Shown: positions 13,118 to 24,856 of the stretch, one piece after another
Numbering within the stretch: the first letter of the stretch is position 1
Layout of the letters: every line of letters begins with the position of its first letter
NCBI GenBank assembly: GCA_008973525.1
Contig: WACJ01000047.1
Span: forward strand, 1,240,001 to 1,304,000
DNA: 64,000 nt
Reading direction: 5' to 3'
From: Stenopsyche tienmushanensis
Lineage: Eukaryota > Arthropoda > Insecta > Trichoptera > Stenopsychidae
Notes under the pieces: generated by a model
The model's input: the letters and a program-made list of their open reading frames with translations, nothing else
What the model was told of the DNA's origin: nothing
Databases searched by the model: none
Position numbers and translations under genes: made by a program

Positions 13118-13558
13118 TTGCGAAAAAATGAGAAAGAGATTTCAAGCATAAAGTTATATAGAGGATCGAGTTCTTATTGTATACGATCTTTTGTTCCAGG
13201 AATAAAGCAATCGCTCTACATTACACAATTAATTTACTCCCAGCATCACAGGAACCCTCAGATACATTTTGAACCGACCTTTATCATCACGGATGTTATT
13301 TTCTTTACGAACGGAAATGTATGGAGCTACCACGACATTAGTTATTTTATGATAGAGCAAAGCTGTCCGCCCCGGAGGTTTGTCTTCAATGTAAAGCTCT
13401 ATGTTAACTCGTTTAATATTGGCACCAATTCAATTCCACAATACGAAGAATTTCCTTCGAAATATGTCAATTTTCCTGAAAGGAAACCCCAAAAAGAAAA
13501 CAAAAACAAATTTTTCGTGTATTTTAAATATGTGATTTCCGTACAGTGCGTGACATAA
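13118..13558 (+). CDS. Longest open frame in the window, unassigned (146 codons)
   Basis: This frame encodes 146 residues starting MRKNEKEISS and ending with a lysine-rich stretch (PERKPQKENKNK). It has no signal peptide, no clear membrane segment and no motif I recognise. It lies in a moderately balanced block. Upstream there is no convincing core promoter, and no splice-site pattern points to it as an exon. A frame of this length is unusual but not remarkable for 64 kb of low-complexity DNA. It may be a chance frame across a noncoding element. I assign no function. Confidence 0.12.
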   Translation: MRKNEKEISSIKLYRGSSSYCIRSFVPGIKQSLYITQLIYSQHHRNPQIHFEPTFIITDVIFFTNGNVWSYHDISYFMIEQSCPPRRFVFNVKLYVNSFNIGTNSIPQYEEFPSKYVNFPERKPQKENKNKFFVYFKYVISVQCVT

Positions 13559-14263
13559 CAATCACATTGTTGCTTTAATGTCCGGACTATTTCTATTCTT
13601 CAACGTCATGTTACATTTCTCGGATTGATTTATGGTCATAGTTTATTTATACAAAGGAAATAATATATGGGATTTTATATAACGCTCTAAATATTAAGAA
13701 TGGCATACAATAATTGCCATATTTTCTTGTCGTCAGTCGCCATTATATCGATGTAATACACGATGTTGATATGCTTTGTTGGTTGTCATTGTAGAGAAAG
13801 GTCGTTCGATTTATATCAGAAAATAATATATCATAGTCAACCGTAGTTTTGGTTAAATACATTAACTTTTTGTAAATATTTTTTTGTGACACAAGGACCG
13901 ACAAACATACGCTCACGAAATATAAAGCTTCTGAGCTTTTTCCTACTACAATATAGTTTTTCAATCAACATGGCTGTAAATGAACCACTAAAAGATGTCA
14001 ATATATTTCATTTATGAACTTTAAAAAATCATATTACTTTTACTCTTTAATGTACCATATCCATTTTTGCAGGATTTTTTTAAGTAGGTTTTTCTAATTA
14101 ACTTTCACATATTATTTATTATAATAATATTATTTGAATAGGGACTTTAAGTAAGAGGATCTATGAGTTTATGGCGAAATCATCTTTATTATATAATAAT
14201 ATACCATCATCCGACGACGACCCTATTCAATTTTATTAATCGGCTCAGTATATATTTTCATAG
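13559..14263. other. Gene-free AT-rich DNA
   Basis: Nothing recognisable. The minus-strand frame at 13743-13964 (73 codons) matches no known family. The stretch ends at the 8-bp sequence GTCTAGAA, which lies directly against the hAT terminus at 14272. Confidence 0.5.
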
Positions 14264-14271
14264 GTCTAGAA

Positions 14272-14960
14272 CAGTGGCTCTCAACCGATACACCGCGAAC
14301 TTATTGAAAGTGCACCGCGAAAATTGGTAAGAATGAAAAACTCCGCAAAATAGTGAAAACCGAAGAAGTCGTTGACGAAATTATCAGCAAAAGAGTTAAT
14401 CAATATCTATGCTGCAAAGAACTTGCCGAGCATATGACAGGACAAGATGGTGCTCATTCAATGATAGGTTCAATCAAAGGATTTGTTACCCTTGCAAAGA
14501 TAAGAAACCCTAATATTATAACTACGCACTGTTTTTGCATAGAGAATCTTTAGTTTCGAAAACATTACCAGCAACACTAAAACCCTGTACTAGATCAAGT
14601 TGTAAATATGGTGAATTTCATAAAATCAAGACCTTTAAAAACACGCATGTTTAAAATTCTTTGCATTTCTATGGAAGCTAAGTACGAGTGTTTGTTTTTT
14701 CATACTGAAATCAGGTGGTTATCTAGGGATGAAGTTTTATGTCGATTCACAGAACTTAAGAATGAATTGTTAATCTTTTTTCGAAATGAAGGTATGGATG
14801 ATTTGGTAAACCGTCCCATTAAAAAGATCCCATTAAAAAAATGTTTGAAAATCTCAATTGGTTTTATGAAATATTTAGTATAATTTAGTAAAATATTATT
14901 TAATTGGTTATTTTAAATTATCGATTATTAAAAGTTTAATGAAACAATATTGAGTTTCTC
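14272..14960 (+). mobile_element. hAT element, ZBED5-like family, left part (copy 1)
   Basis: The left terminus CAGTGGCTCTCAACC (14272-14286) is a typical hAT inverted repeat. It is the reverse complement, with one mismatch, of the right terminus of copy 2 at 24833-24847. The preceding 8 bp, GTCTAGAA, match the hAT target preference for a central CTAG/TTAG. The transposase remnant at 14353-14883 lies inside. No right terminus or second target duplication was found, so the right boundary is approximate and the C-terminal coding part is missing. The copy is non-autonomous and broken. Confidence 0.8.
14353..14883 (+). pseudogene. hAT transposase fragment, ZBED5/ZBED8/FAM200-like
   Basis: Two frames recover neighbouring parts of one protein. 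Positions 14353-14553 carry CKELAEHMTGQD then SMIGSIKGFV and NPNIITTHCF. Positions 14608-14883 carry MVNFIKSRPLKTRMF then HTEIRWLSRDEVL and ELKNELLIFF. These match the conserved RNase H-like core region of ZBED5-type hAT proteins (TDGA..M.GS.KGF, THC..HRE.L, VNFIK.RPL..R.F, HTEVRWLSRG). The segment between GQD and SMIG (the VYDSISSYLE and IYTDA parts seen in copy 2) is deleted, and stops separate the two frames. No BED finger or dimerisation domain remains. Transposase function is lost. Confidence 0.85.
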
Positions 14961-17900
14961 AACGGGCCCTCTCTCAAATAAGGTAGTCATTAAATACGAT
15001 CGCAGGATCGGTTATAGTTAAGGGAAGAAATTCTCAGAAGGATCGGTTAACTATCTAAGATAGGGTGGACCGGGTCACAAAGTCAACAGGACAATTCAAA
15101 ATCTTTGATTCACGTTATATCGTAAATTAACCTTTTACTAGAACATCCTTCAAAGGTTCAATATGCGATGAAAATTTGTGTGTCCAAGCATCCCCAAATA
15201 TATGTCCTATTAATGACTCTTGGATCATTCGATCTAAAATACGAGAAAAAAGTCTCTTTCAAATCCGAGAGACATTTCCACATCATATATTATACATCCG
15301 AATATAATACGTAAAGTTGTTGCGAGTTTACCGGCATCGTCGGGTTGCTGCTTGCTGTTTAAACGTTTAATACGTCGTGCGGGTCAAAAAGGAAGGTAGG
15401 GAGTATTTGTGGTCGGTGCTAAGGGTTGGAGGTCACGGCGGGTGGTGGGTCGAGAGGGCGGTGTGATGTGGTAAAGGTTGAACGTGTACTGTTGTTGCTT
15501 TGTAACGCTTTCGAGAAGGATCATTCCGGATTAAAAGGCAAACACAGAATAATCTAATGACATCTCCATATAAATACGTATCCTCATATACCACGTGTAT
15601 ACAGGGTGGCTCGAATCCGACTTGATGGCGGATTAGATTTAAATCGTATTAAAATGAAGCGATTTTGCATGCTCACGATGAAATGCTTTTCGACTATTTA
15701 AATCACAGGTTCTATGGAAAATTAGATTAGATTTTTTGTGACGACTTATAAAATAAAATCTCACTCATCACTTTTCGATCTTTTGCGTTCCGATGGCGTA
15801 CGGACCCGCGTACAGCCGTCCATTACTGAATCATACCCTTGTGACAAGGGGCGGTTTGGGAGCGATTGAATCAGAATGTAGATGAAAGGGCTCTTTTATT
15901 AGAAAGAAATCAATTACTTTTTCAAGTGCAATACAGATTATTATAAATGTTTATGAAACTTTTTAAAAATATTGAAAATTTAGGGGTTGGTAACTATGTA
16001 TCCCAGATGAAAAAGAAAATGATTTAAAGTGAAAAATATCCTATGAACTTATTGAGTGATATGTTAATAATCTATTGGAGTTTGTTCACAGTTTTAATCG
16101 GCATATTGTTAATATAATTATGAATGATTTTCCAGTAACAGTGATATAAAGACGGTAAAACTTCAATAACTTCAACTTTGTTTTTTATAATTCAAATAAT
16201 TTTTTATATGGTTGCCCCATGTACGTGGCCATGAAATGATAACATCAAATCTGCTATTAATTGAAGAGTGATATTTTTTCGTAAAAATGTTTCCAAAGAT
16301 ATGACATTTTACAATGAAAGTGAATTAAAAATGCCCGCCATATTTTCCGTCATGTAACTAAAATACTTAGCGTCCTACAAATTTTTCAGCAACAAGGTAT
16401 TGCGAAAATGTTTATGAAGGCAATAAAAATAATCTGCAGCCTCTCTTTTACCTTTGCGTATCATCACAGTTATGGCGGAGAATCAGAAAATTTTCCTTTT
16501 GAGAGAGCGTAAAATGCTTTCGGAATATTCAATCCGACGTAGTAAAAATATGTTCGTTTTTATCATAAAACGTTCAGCTTGAAATAACCCGAAGATATGG
16601 CGAAAGAAGGCTGAAAGCTTCAGAAGTCGCCTTTCCGCCACCAGCTTGGGCGAGCACTTTAAGCATACAATCACTTAAACAAATGGATGCAAAAATATCT
16701 TTGCGAAATGTTTAAAAATATATATTAAGTGTGGACGTAATAATTTTCGCTCAAAATTTTATTCTATTTATAATATCATCTCTTAGTTTATCCTTCGCAT
16801 TAAATTAAACATTAAAATTCCTCACAAATGAGTTCCATTTCGAGTCACTAAAGTTGTTTAATGTATATAAATTTCTCCCTTAAAATTCAGAAAATTTCGC
16901 TTAAAATGTCTTGTATAAATATAAAATTTTGCATGAAATTGTGATTTGAAAAATATATCATTTCTTTGAGAATCAATTTTAAAGACTTAATGCAGATAAG
17001 TAAAGAATTGGTTCGCGCAAACAGTTCGCTAGTAGCGCCAAGGTTTAAAAAGATATTTCTCTCTCCCCCAAATGCCCCCTTGCAGGAAGCCTGGAAACAT
17101 ACTCTCTGACCTTTCAGGAAAAGAATGAATGTGACAACGGATTTTGCATAATAAAACATAAATCTCTGGAACTTTTCTTTGAAATATGTATTTCTACATA
17201 TTTTTAAATGTTTTCTTCCCGGCCGGCCCTGGCTTTAAATTGATTTATTATCGTTTCCCTCCCCCATGCGTGTGATTACGAAAGTGCTTACGAGAAAAAA
17301 ACATGTTTTCCTTTAATCCGCGAATGAATCGACTTCATAAGACCTTCACAAGAAACCTCAGCGCAAAAAAACCGTTGAAACGGATAACGCGAGCACATCC
17401 GTATAATTAGAACAATTCACCATATTTAAAAATGTACCAAACTGGAGGGAATTATTAGAGATAAAGAGGGTTTTAAAGGCTTAAAGATTAAGAGGCAAGT
17501 AACTTTGACCTCTTTTAAGGGAATTATCTTGGTATTAGTCTTCAACAAGCACGGAAAAGTGGAAAATTCGACTGATAAGCGACCTTAAAACATTTATTTA
17601 AATTCCGTCCTTTTTGATAGGAGAGCCTCGGTGGTAATTAAAATAGCTCGTATTTATTAGCAAGGGCTCGGAACCACCGAGAAAGAATTTTTGATTTCAA
17701 TCATCGCTACGGTGCTTAACGCTTGAAATATTTCAATTCATTACATTTTTTTGATGGATTACATTCTCATTTATAAATTCGCAGTGCCCTTCAAAAATTT
17801 AACGAAGACAAAGCTTGAATTACTACAGATACTTAAGTATCGTACTAATGCCCATACCAATTTAATTTTAATAAAACCTAAATTACATTTGAAAATTTGG

Positions 17901-19705
17901 AAAGACATTTCCATACATATGTACTACATACAATATTCTATTGAGAAACTGTGACATATTGCACAATCCTCTCAGAATAAACAAGGTGAGATCAATCATG
18001 ATCACTTCTACACCAAATGATAGCAAAATAGGTCACATGAGCTTCCTATTTGTGTAAACTTATTAACCGTAAACTATGAATAACACTCTCATGGGATTAA
18101 ATTATAGCTTAAAGAGCATAACGTTCCACACAGCTATAGATGACTTTTTTATTGATAATTTTCATTGCTTTTGAATATTCTTTTGAATTAAATTTAATTG
18201 GACAACTCAATCAAATATAAACTGATGAAAAAATATACTATTAAAAAAATCCCAAAAATGCGCAAGAACTTTTCCCATCGCAGTGTTATAATAACAATCT
18301 GCACCTTATTTTCAATAGAAATTAATTAAATAGTAAATCTAGAAAATCTAAGTTATATTAATTGGGTTTCGGCTATATTATAACAACAATAAGCCTTAAC
18401 TAAGTTAGACTTAATTAAACGGGAACTCTATATGAAAGATATGTTACAATATTATCTATTTAAATCCTGCCTAACATTTATTTAAATATAATTGTATGTA
18501 TATTTATACGATACGTGGCGGATACCAGAATTAAAATTGAGTGTTTGTAGCAACGTCTTTCTAGCATGGGGTGACGTATGTGCCGTCCAATTGAGCTAAT
18601 GGATCAGAAATGGTTCAATCTCTTGCAGATCGCATGAATCACCGAATGAGTCCTGTCTGTCAGACCCAGATTGATTTATTTACTGACCGGTCAGATTGCT
18701 GGACTGAAGTTGCAGCATCCGTAGATCGACTACGCCAATGGACAACTTGAAATTTGTCATGAGCTTTTCGATGAGATTTATCTGTTTGGGTACGCGTCTG
18801 ACTCAATCTAAAACTCGCGACGTATTCAAATACGAATATTATATCATTGTTGAAAAATAAATGTAAGCAGAATGCTAAGAAAAAGCGTCAGCATTGTGTA
18901 TCTACCTTCTTTGAAATACGATTCAAAGAGGACGTAATGTGCATTTAAGACCTTAGTTGCGATTCCTTTTGTTGGAACACGCTAAGAAATTTCGCAGATT
19001 TCAATGTACGTAACTGTCAAATACATTCCATAATAAAAACAGTAGCACTCGTTCTCGGAGGATTTGCTTTATGGAAACTTTCAGAAACAATTTTCTGAAA
19101 TTACACACGTACAAATACGCAGGTACAAATATCCTTCGTCTACAAATACATTTCTAAGAGGTTTTACGTGCATTACTCTCGAAGTAGGGGAGTAAGTTGT
19201 TCAGAGCAAAATGATGAAGGGTTGGTAAATGTAAAGATGCACATTTTTATAGAAGCGCAATGGTTCTTCACTTGAATTGAATGCATTCCTGATTTTTTTA
19301 AATTACGATTTGCAAACATTTAATATACATGAAGATGCAATTTATTGAAATTCAAAAGAAATACAGCGATATATTTAACATGAGGGTTATTTTATGGAGA
19401 AAAATATAATAGTATTTTCATATTAAAATCTAATGTGACCATACGATCACGTAATTCATGTATCAATAATTATTGCTTACAAGATAATCATTAATAAAAA
19501 AGTGTTCAAATTTCAGTTTTCAAATATTATTAATATCATGATTGTTCAATGTTAATTTATTGTATTACTTCTTATCTGTGAAAATTATAAATACGATAAT
19601 TTCAACACCATAGTGTAATAATTTTTATGGTTGCATAACATAAATATTCTGACCTAAAATATAATAAATTTGCGACATTCGCGCCAAAACCTGGACGCTT
19701 GGAAA
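14961..19705. other. Gene-free DNA with balanced blocks and a G-rich stretch
   Basis: No gene recognised. About 15330-15520 is GC-richer and strongly G-biased on the plus strand, with GGG tracts at 15423, 15440, 15447 and 15456 that could form a loose G-quadruplex. At 15602 the words ACAGGGTGG resemble the start of common invertebrate repeats, but no partner end was found. Balanced blocks lie at about 15770-15870, 16990-17420 (including GGCCGGCC at about 17221) and 18530-18830. Short frames such as 16483-16674 and 16887-17159 (minus) match no family I know. Confidence 0.45.
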
Positions 19706-19720
19706 CAGTGGCGTAACTAT
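19706..19720 (+). repeat. Possible hAT-type terminus CAGTGGCGTAACTAT
   Basis: CAGTGGCGTAACTAT is a common start for animal DNA transposons of hAT type. It lies about 310 bp upstream of, and in the same orientation as, the hAT dimerisation-domain fragment at 20032-20244. No matching inverted end (AGTTACGCCACTG) was found downstream, so the link is a suggestion based on proximity only. Confidence 0.4.
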
Positions 19721-20031
19721 TAATCGGTGAGCATAGGTGACGCCTGGGAGCAGTAAATGTCTAATCTATGTATAAATATTATATATATAGTACATATATG
19801 TTTTCAGATTGTTATATTAACCTTTCCCAACCGGTGATGTATTTACTACACCTCGATTATAATAATGGGAATATCGATATGAAATATAATAGATACGGGC
19901 TTAAGATTTTTTGTATTCCTCCGTAGTATAATTACGAATCACATCAAAGTGTTATATTATATAAGTATTCATATGCAGCGACGGAAATAAATAATTTGTC
20001 GGGAAATCGGGAATTTTGCGAGTTTTAGTCC

Positions 20032-20244
20032 GTGTCTCAGCAGAAAGGAATTTTATTAGTCACATCGATGGTGTTATACGAAAATGGGGGCTCATGCAGT
20101 CATCAACTCGAACTAGCATTGAAATATCCGATGACAACACCTCCAACGAGTGTGGAGGCTGAGCGTGCATTTTCAGCAGCAAGTTGTCTGGCTACCAAAA
20201 TCAGAATTAAAGTTTTAGACGAAAAACGAGAATTATTCATATGA
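20032..20244 (+). pseudogene. hAT C-terminal dimerisation-domain fragment
   Basis: The frame reads ELALKYPMTTPPTSVEAERA then FSAASCLATKIRIKVLDEK. This is the hAT family C-terminal dimerisation signature: a hydrophobic helix, then (P/T)P.TS.E.ERxFS.A......+.R..L...... It belongs to a different hAT group from the ZBED5-like copies at 14272 and 24047. The first codon of this open frame is GTG, so it is not a genuine start. Only the last part of the protein is present and the catalytic core is missing upstream. Chance is unlikely given the match to PPTSVEAERAFSAA. Confidence 0.85.
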
Positions 20245-20294
20245 ACAAAAAAATAACATGTTGATCTCGTGATTGCTGTTAATTCAGGCTGAAA

Positions 20295-20362
20295 GATCTA
20301 TAGCTCAATGGCTAGAGCATCCGCCCGGAAAGCGATTGGACGTCGGTTCAAATACAACGAGG
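20295..20362 (+). repeat. tRNA-derived SINE head or tRNA pseudogene
   Basis: The Pol III A box TAGCTCAATGG (20301-20311) and B box GGTTCAAATAC (20345-20355) are about 33 bp apart, as in tRNA genes. A D-arm (GCTC...GAGC) forms, and an anticodon-like loop CCGGAAA sits in a partial stem. The acceptor arms do not pair and the T stem is eroded, so this is not a working tRNA. The sequence downstream (GATTTTTTCACATTGCACCG and beyond) may be the SINE body; no second copy was seen in the window. Confidence 0.6.
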
Positions 20363-21787
20363 TTGAATGATTTTTTCACATTGCACCGGGATTGATGCCT
20401 TTTTGCTTTCGTGAAAAATAAATATTATATGTCGTAAACGCTTACAAATACGTAAGAGAGCAATTCAAACCTGGGCGTTCAATTAAGCTCGTTACTTTAA
20501 CGAGCTTATGCAAGATATTTTATGTAATGAAGTTAGTCATAGGATTGATGAAGGCAAAATGGGCATTTTTTAATTATGGGATAAATCGAAATTGCTTTCA
20601 TAATCATATATGTCTTTTGATCTTTTTCATTTATTAATTCATATCTGAAATTATTGCAGCTATAATAATTTGAAAATTAATGTACGTTTTATGGCTTGAT
20701 TTGTATTGCAAAATACATATCGAATGGCAAGTGTCTGTCTCACCTTAGTACATGTCTCAAGCAAAATATGAGCAAATACATCATCCAGTGCCTCAGGAAG
20801 GTGGCATCAAAAGTACAGCTTTGTCATAGAATTTGTCATGAAATGGGCGGAAAACACAACACCGAAAATAATTGATGTAGAACAACAAAGTGCGTTCTGT
20901 AAGGGTGCTGTTACTTTTTGTTTGATTGATGGTAAGCATGATAAATCACGACGAATCGCAAAGAAACGCAAGAAATCATATGATGAATTGATCGCGACGA
21001 CCTGGTATGAGGTTCGGTATGAACCCGATATCAGCAGAACCTAATAATTCATTTTGCGTTAATTAATTCCTACGTGGAATGTCAAAAGTTGTGCTTTGAA
21101 ACCTGATCGAATGAAGTTAAATATTGTTTCACGAAATTTAATTAAACGAAAAACATAATTATGGTGATACGATACACCGCTCCGGAGCAAAACTGTTGAT
21201 CGTCTAAAGAATGTCAAATAATTAAGACTGTATGAGAAATGGTTCTTGATGCTAAGGTCGAGAGGGCCCTTTGACTTGATATGCTTAATTAAACATTTTC
21301 CATGACAAAAGATTTGTGCCTATGTAAACTTTTTTTATTTTTATGATGCTTGAAAGCTTATGATTTTATGGTATTTATGAATTTTTGTCTCGTGTATACA
21401 AATATGATTAAATTTAAAAAATAATAATTTTAAACTAAATTTCCTCCTCCAATGTATATATCAAATATCAGATGTAGACGATCTCTAAATGATAACATTT
21501 AGGGAAAGAGTTTTCTATGTGGTGGTTTCCCATTTAGCTTCCAATTCTGGATAGGATTACATGAATAGGAATTTCAGGTTGAAGAGAATCTACAATTGAA
21601 TAGTGAAATTATCACAAATTTTTAAATTATATTTTATTGTTTCAAATTCAGTCACTCATAGGGTTCCTTGTACGATTTTATGAATCACGTCAGTATTCAA
21701 TTTTTCAGATACAGGACATCAGAATTCCATTACACGATTGTCAATAATATATTAATACTTTCAGTTTGTTGATATAGTAAAAAAAAG
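20363..21787. other. Gene-free DNA
   Basis: Nothing recognised. A 68-codon frame at 20838-21044 with a basic centre (RRIAKKRKKSYDEL) matches no family known to me and has no promoter or splice context. About 20460-20520 repeats the word AACGAGCTTA/TAAGCTCGTT as a short inverted repeat. The rest is AT-rich. Confidence 0.45.
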
Positions 21788-21979
21788 TCATCGGTCTTCC
21801 ACATCACTTTCACTTTCCGAATTCGATAAAAATATTTTTCTCTTTAATCCTCTACGTATATTCAAAATATTCTGGTCTTCTCTCTCTTTACCTGAGGAGT
21901 CACATTCGTCCGTAGTGTAAAATGAGTCATTATGTTGTTCTATGCTATCCACTTCACTTTCAGATAATTCTGAACACAA
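21788..21979 (-). CDS. Acidic serine-rich open frame, unassigned
   Basis: The 63-codon minus-strand frame begins MCSELSESEVDSIEQ and ends with KIFLSNSESESDVEDR. It is rich in Ser, Glu and Asp and contains a short basic patch (RRGLKRK). Acidic, serine-rich N-termini with basic patches are common at the start of several DNA-transposase families, such as piggyBac-like, and in many nuclear proteins, so this is not diagnostic. No downstream catalytic region was found. A possible coding remnant; a chance frame is also possible. Confidence 0.2.
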   Translation of the reverse strand: MCSELSESEVDSIEQHNDSFYTTDECDSSGKEREDQNILNIRRGLKRKIFLSNSESESDVEDR

Positions 21980-24046
21980 TATTGAAAAATATATTCAATG
22001 TATTTTTTAATAAAAGTCATAGAAGCAAATGGCGATGTGATGTTTTTTTCAATAAATTCTGTTTAAAATGGGTCATTTGATGTGTCATGGTAGGTTTAGT
22101 TTCAAATATATACAGCTATTACCGTTTAATCATTGAATGGTACGACTTTTAATATTTTCGTCGTTGATGTCAATTCACAAAATTCTAAATTTAAAATTTC
22201 AGTCAACATAAGGAAATATTAGCAATAAATTGCTTAAAATCTGTATTCAAATTATGTATAGCTTATTTTATAAAAATAGCATGAGGACATTTTTTTAAAT
22301 TATTGATGATCAATGCGATTTAAATTATGTTCTGAACAAGCCCTTGTTTCTGATGATCACTCGTCGTTTTATATTATTGGTGGAGTTCTCATTCATCCAA
22401 ACAATGTTCTTTGACAAATGGCTGTATTATGAATGTTTGATCATCTGAGAAATTATTGTTCGTGCCTTTGTTCTGTCAAACCAAACAATTTTCCAGCTTG
22501 TCTGAACTTTTTTGCGCTCTTTTGCTGAATTGTTAATACTTTGCATCGTCAAGTTCTACATAATTAAGTACTGCAAAATTTATATAAAATAAAAGGTGTT
22601 TATTTTTAATTAAAATAAAGCATTTTTATGATATGTATTATGAAAAAAGTTGATGTGATTGTGGTATTAATTAATAATATTTATTTATTTTACAATAAGT
22701 AATTGGAGTATTTCATCCTCGATCGAGTCCGTAAAGGCTTCTGATAAATTAGAATACATTATGGTTTTGCGGTTGAATCATGAAGGTTGAGCTTTCGCAA
22801 GGATAAACAATTTTTCCATAGGAAAAGTCCCGGAGTGTACGTATAGGAATCCCTCGTCAACAGCGGGGATTACGTCCTGGAAAATTGACGCAGGAGGGGT
22901 AGACTATAACTCCAAATAAAACACAAATTTATGGAATCTGCACCGCTACCATCGCGAATTTATAAATTTATATACATCCACTGGCGGCATTCGTGCTTTT
23001 AAAATTTTAATTTAAAAGTTCCACCCCCATCGGAATAAAGAATACATCAACCTGGACGCAAGATAAATAAGGAACAACTTCGATTTCAAATTATAAATTT
23101 ATACGGAACCGTATTGCGTTTAAGTCCCAATTTGGAAGTTGCGGTTTCCCGATATTCCCTGTGAATCACGAATTTGTTTACTGTGTACAAAGGCAATGCT
23201 TGAGAAGTACTTTTAATAAACCGTCTCCAGTAATGTCTGCTTCAGCATGAACTTCCGATCGTCTTGGGCTGAAACCAAAGCACCAAAGTTTTAATGAGCA
23301 ATTCATTTTACAAGACTGACACACTTTATCTTCATCTTGCCGACTGCTTTGGTGACGCCATATTTTTCGTACTAAAATACGATACGTTCTCGTGCTAATA
23401 TCAAATTAAAGAGATAACTAATTAGGTGCTTCGGCATACAAATTAAAGCAATTTATTTAATGTCCCGAACGGTATTATTTTCACCTTAATGACCTACTTC
23501 AATAATTTAGACGACTAACTAAAATTCACATATCAGTTAGAGTCAATTTGCCAAACTTTATATACTCATTTTGAATAAAGAATAAAATTCATGATTTATT
23601 AAGTTTTTGAGAACCTAAATCATTGTACAAAATAAATAATGATAACGAAGATTTACACAAGCTGAATAAATATTAGATTTCATACGTGAATATCATTCTA
23701 ATTTTATGTGTTTATCTAACAATAATTTTAATTTATTAAATGGAATACCACATACATGGAATACACATACATACATGGGTACAAAACTTATTATTTATTT
23801 ACGCTTTTATGGCATGTTTAAAATATCTGACTATGCTTTTGACAAACTGGCTCCATACAATTCATGTACGAATCGGAGGTTTCTTTGAAGCTTGTCGGTC
23901 ATCTGACCACGCTTGACGACTTCTAACATATTCATTTCTATGTTCATATTTTCTTCTACATTTGTTGTTGCCAGCTGATTTGTTAGGGTTTATAAATATT
24001 TTTGGCGTACATCGGTGGAATGATTAGTTCTCTGGTTCGAGTTATT
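21980..24046. other. Gene-free DNA with balanced block 22720-23360
   Basis: No gene recognised. About 22720-23360 is a long balanced block with CG words, such as CATCCTCGATCGAGTCCG and GAACTTCCGATCGTCTTGGG, and is a strong candidate for a conserved noncoding element by composition alone. The rest is AT-rich. The plus-strand frame at 23706-23888 matches no family known to me. Confidence 0.45.
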
Positions 24047-24855
24047 GAGTTAATCAATATCTATGCTGCAAAGAGCTTACCGAGTATACGACAAGACAAG
24101 ATGTTTATGATTCTATTTCTTCATATTTAGAGCAATTTAAAATATCATACAAGTTATGTGTAGGAATTTATACAGATGCTTCAATGATAGACTCAATCAA
24201 ACAAAATTATAGGATACTAAATCCATTTATTTTGTGTATTGTGACTTTTGATACGTTGAATAAAGAAGAATTAGTCTGATTGTCCACTGATCGTACTCTA
24301 AAAATTAAATTTTCCGAAATGATCATGGAGAACTATTGAATTTCTATCCAAGAGGAATATCCAACTCTTCACACTAAGGTACTAAAAATTTTGTTACAGT
24401 TTTCGATATCAAATTTGTTTGGGCTTGATTTCTCAACTATAACTAATATGAAAACTAAAAAATGAGAAAAACTTACGAATCAAGACGAAGAATTGAGAGT
24501 AGCTATATCAAATGTACGACCAAATATTTCTGATATCTGCAAAAGCCAACAAGTTCAGGTATCACATTAATTGATTTTTGATTGATCATATTTTGAGTGA
24601 ACAAAGGGAGAAAAATTTCCTCCCCCCTAGATTTGGCACCCAAAGAGAGCCTTCAAATATTAATACAAATATTTTTAATAAAACGCGTATAAATATAAAA
24701 TTGTTTCTAGGGAAGAATTAACTAATTAAATTCATTTTCAATATTAAACTTTTATATATAAAAATAAAATATGAAATAAAAATGATGTCCACATACCTTT
24801 TCGATTTTAAAAGTACACTGTGATTTCAAAAAGGTTGAGAGCCATTGATTTAGAA
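24047..24855 (+). mobile_element. hAT element, ZBED5-like family, right part (copy 2)
   Basis: It shares GTTAATCAATATCTATGCTG and the following about 60 bp with copy 1 (from 14395). The right terminus GGTTGAGAGCCATTG (24833-24847) is the inverse of copy 1's left terminus with one mismatch. It is followed by ATTTAGAA, similar in form to the GTCTAGAA flanking copy 1. The left terminus is missing: homology to copy 1 begins at about 24047. The element carries the transposase C-terminus absent from copy 1. It is 5'-truncated and non-autonomous. Confidence 0.82.
24051..24570 (+). pseudogene. hAT transposase fragment with C-terminus, ZBED5-like
   Basis: Translation with frameshifts gives CKEL.E..TRQDVYDSISSY, then KISYKLCVGIYTDA, then SMIDSIKQ. 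After a deletion comes YPTLHTKVLKILLQFS, then TNMKTKK, then DEELRVAISNVRPNISDIC and a stop at 24568-24570. This is the order of ZBED5-type proteins: the TDGA region, then the C-terminal dimerisation domain ending in (D/E)LR.AL(S/T).I.P.I..L. Part of the core between the two blocks is missing, including HTEVRWLS, which copy 1 retains. Several stops confirm inactivity. Confidence 0.85.
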
Positions 24856-24856
24856 A

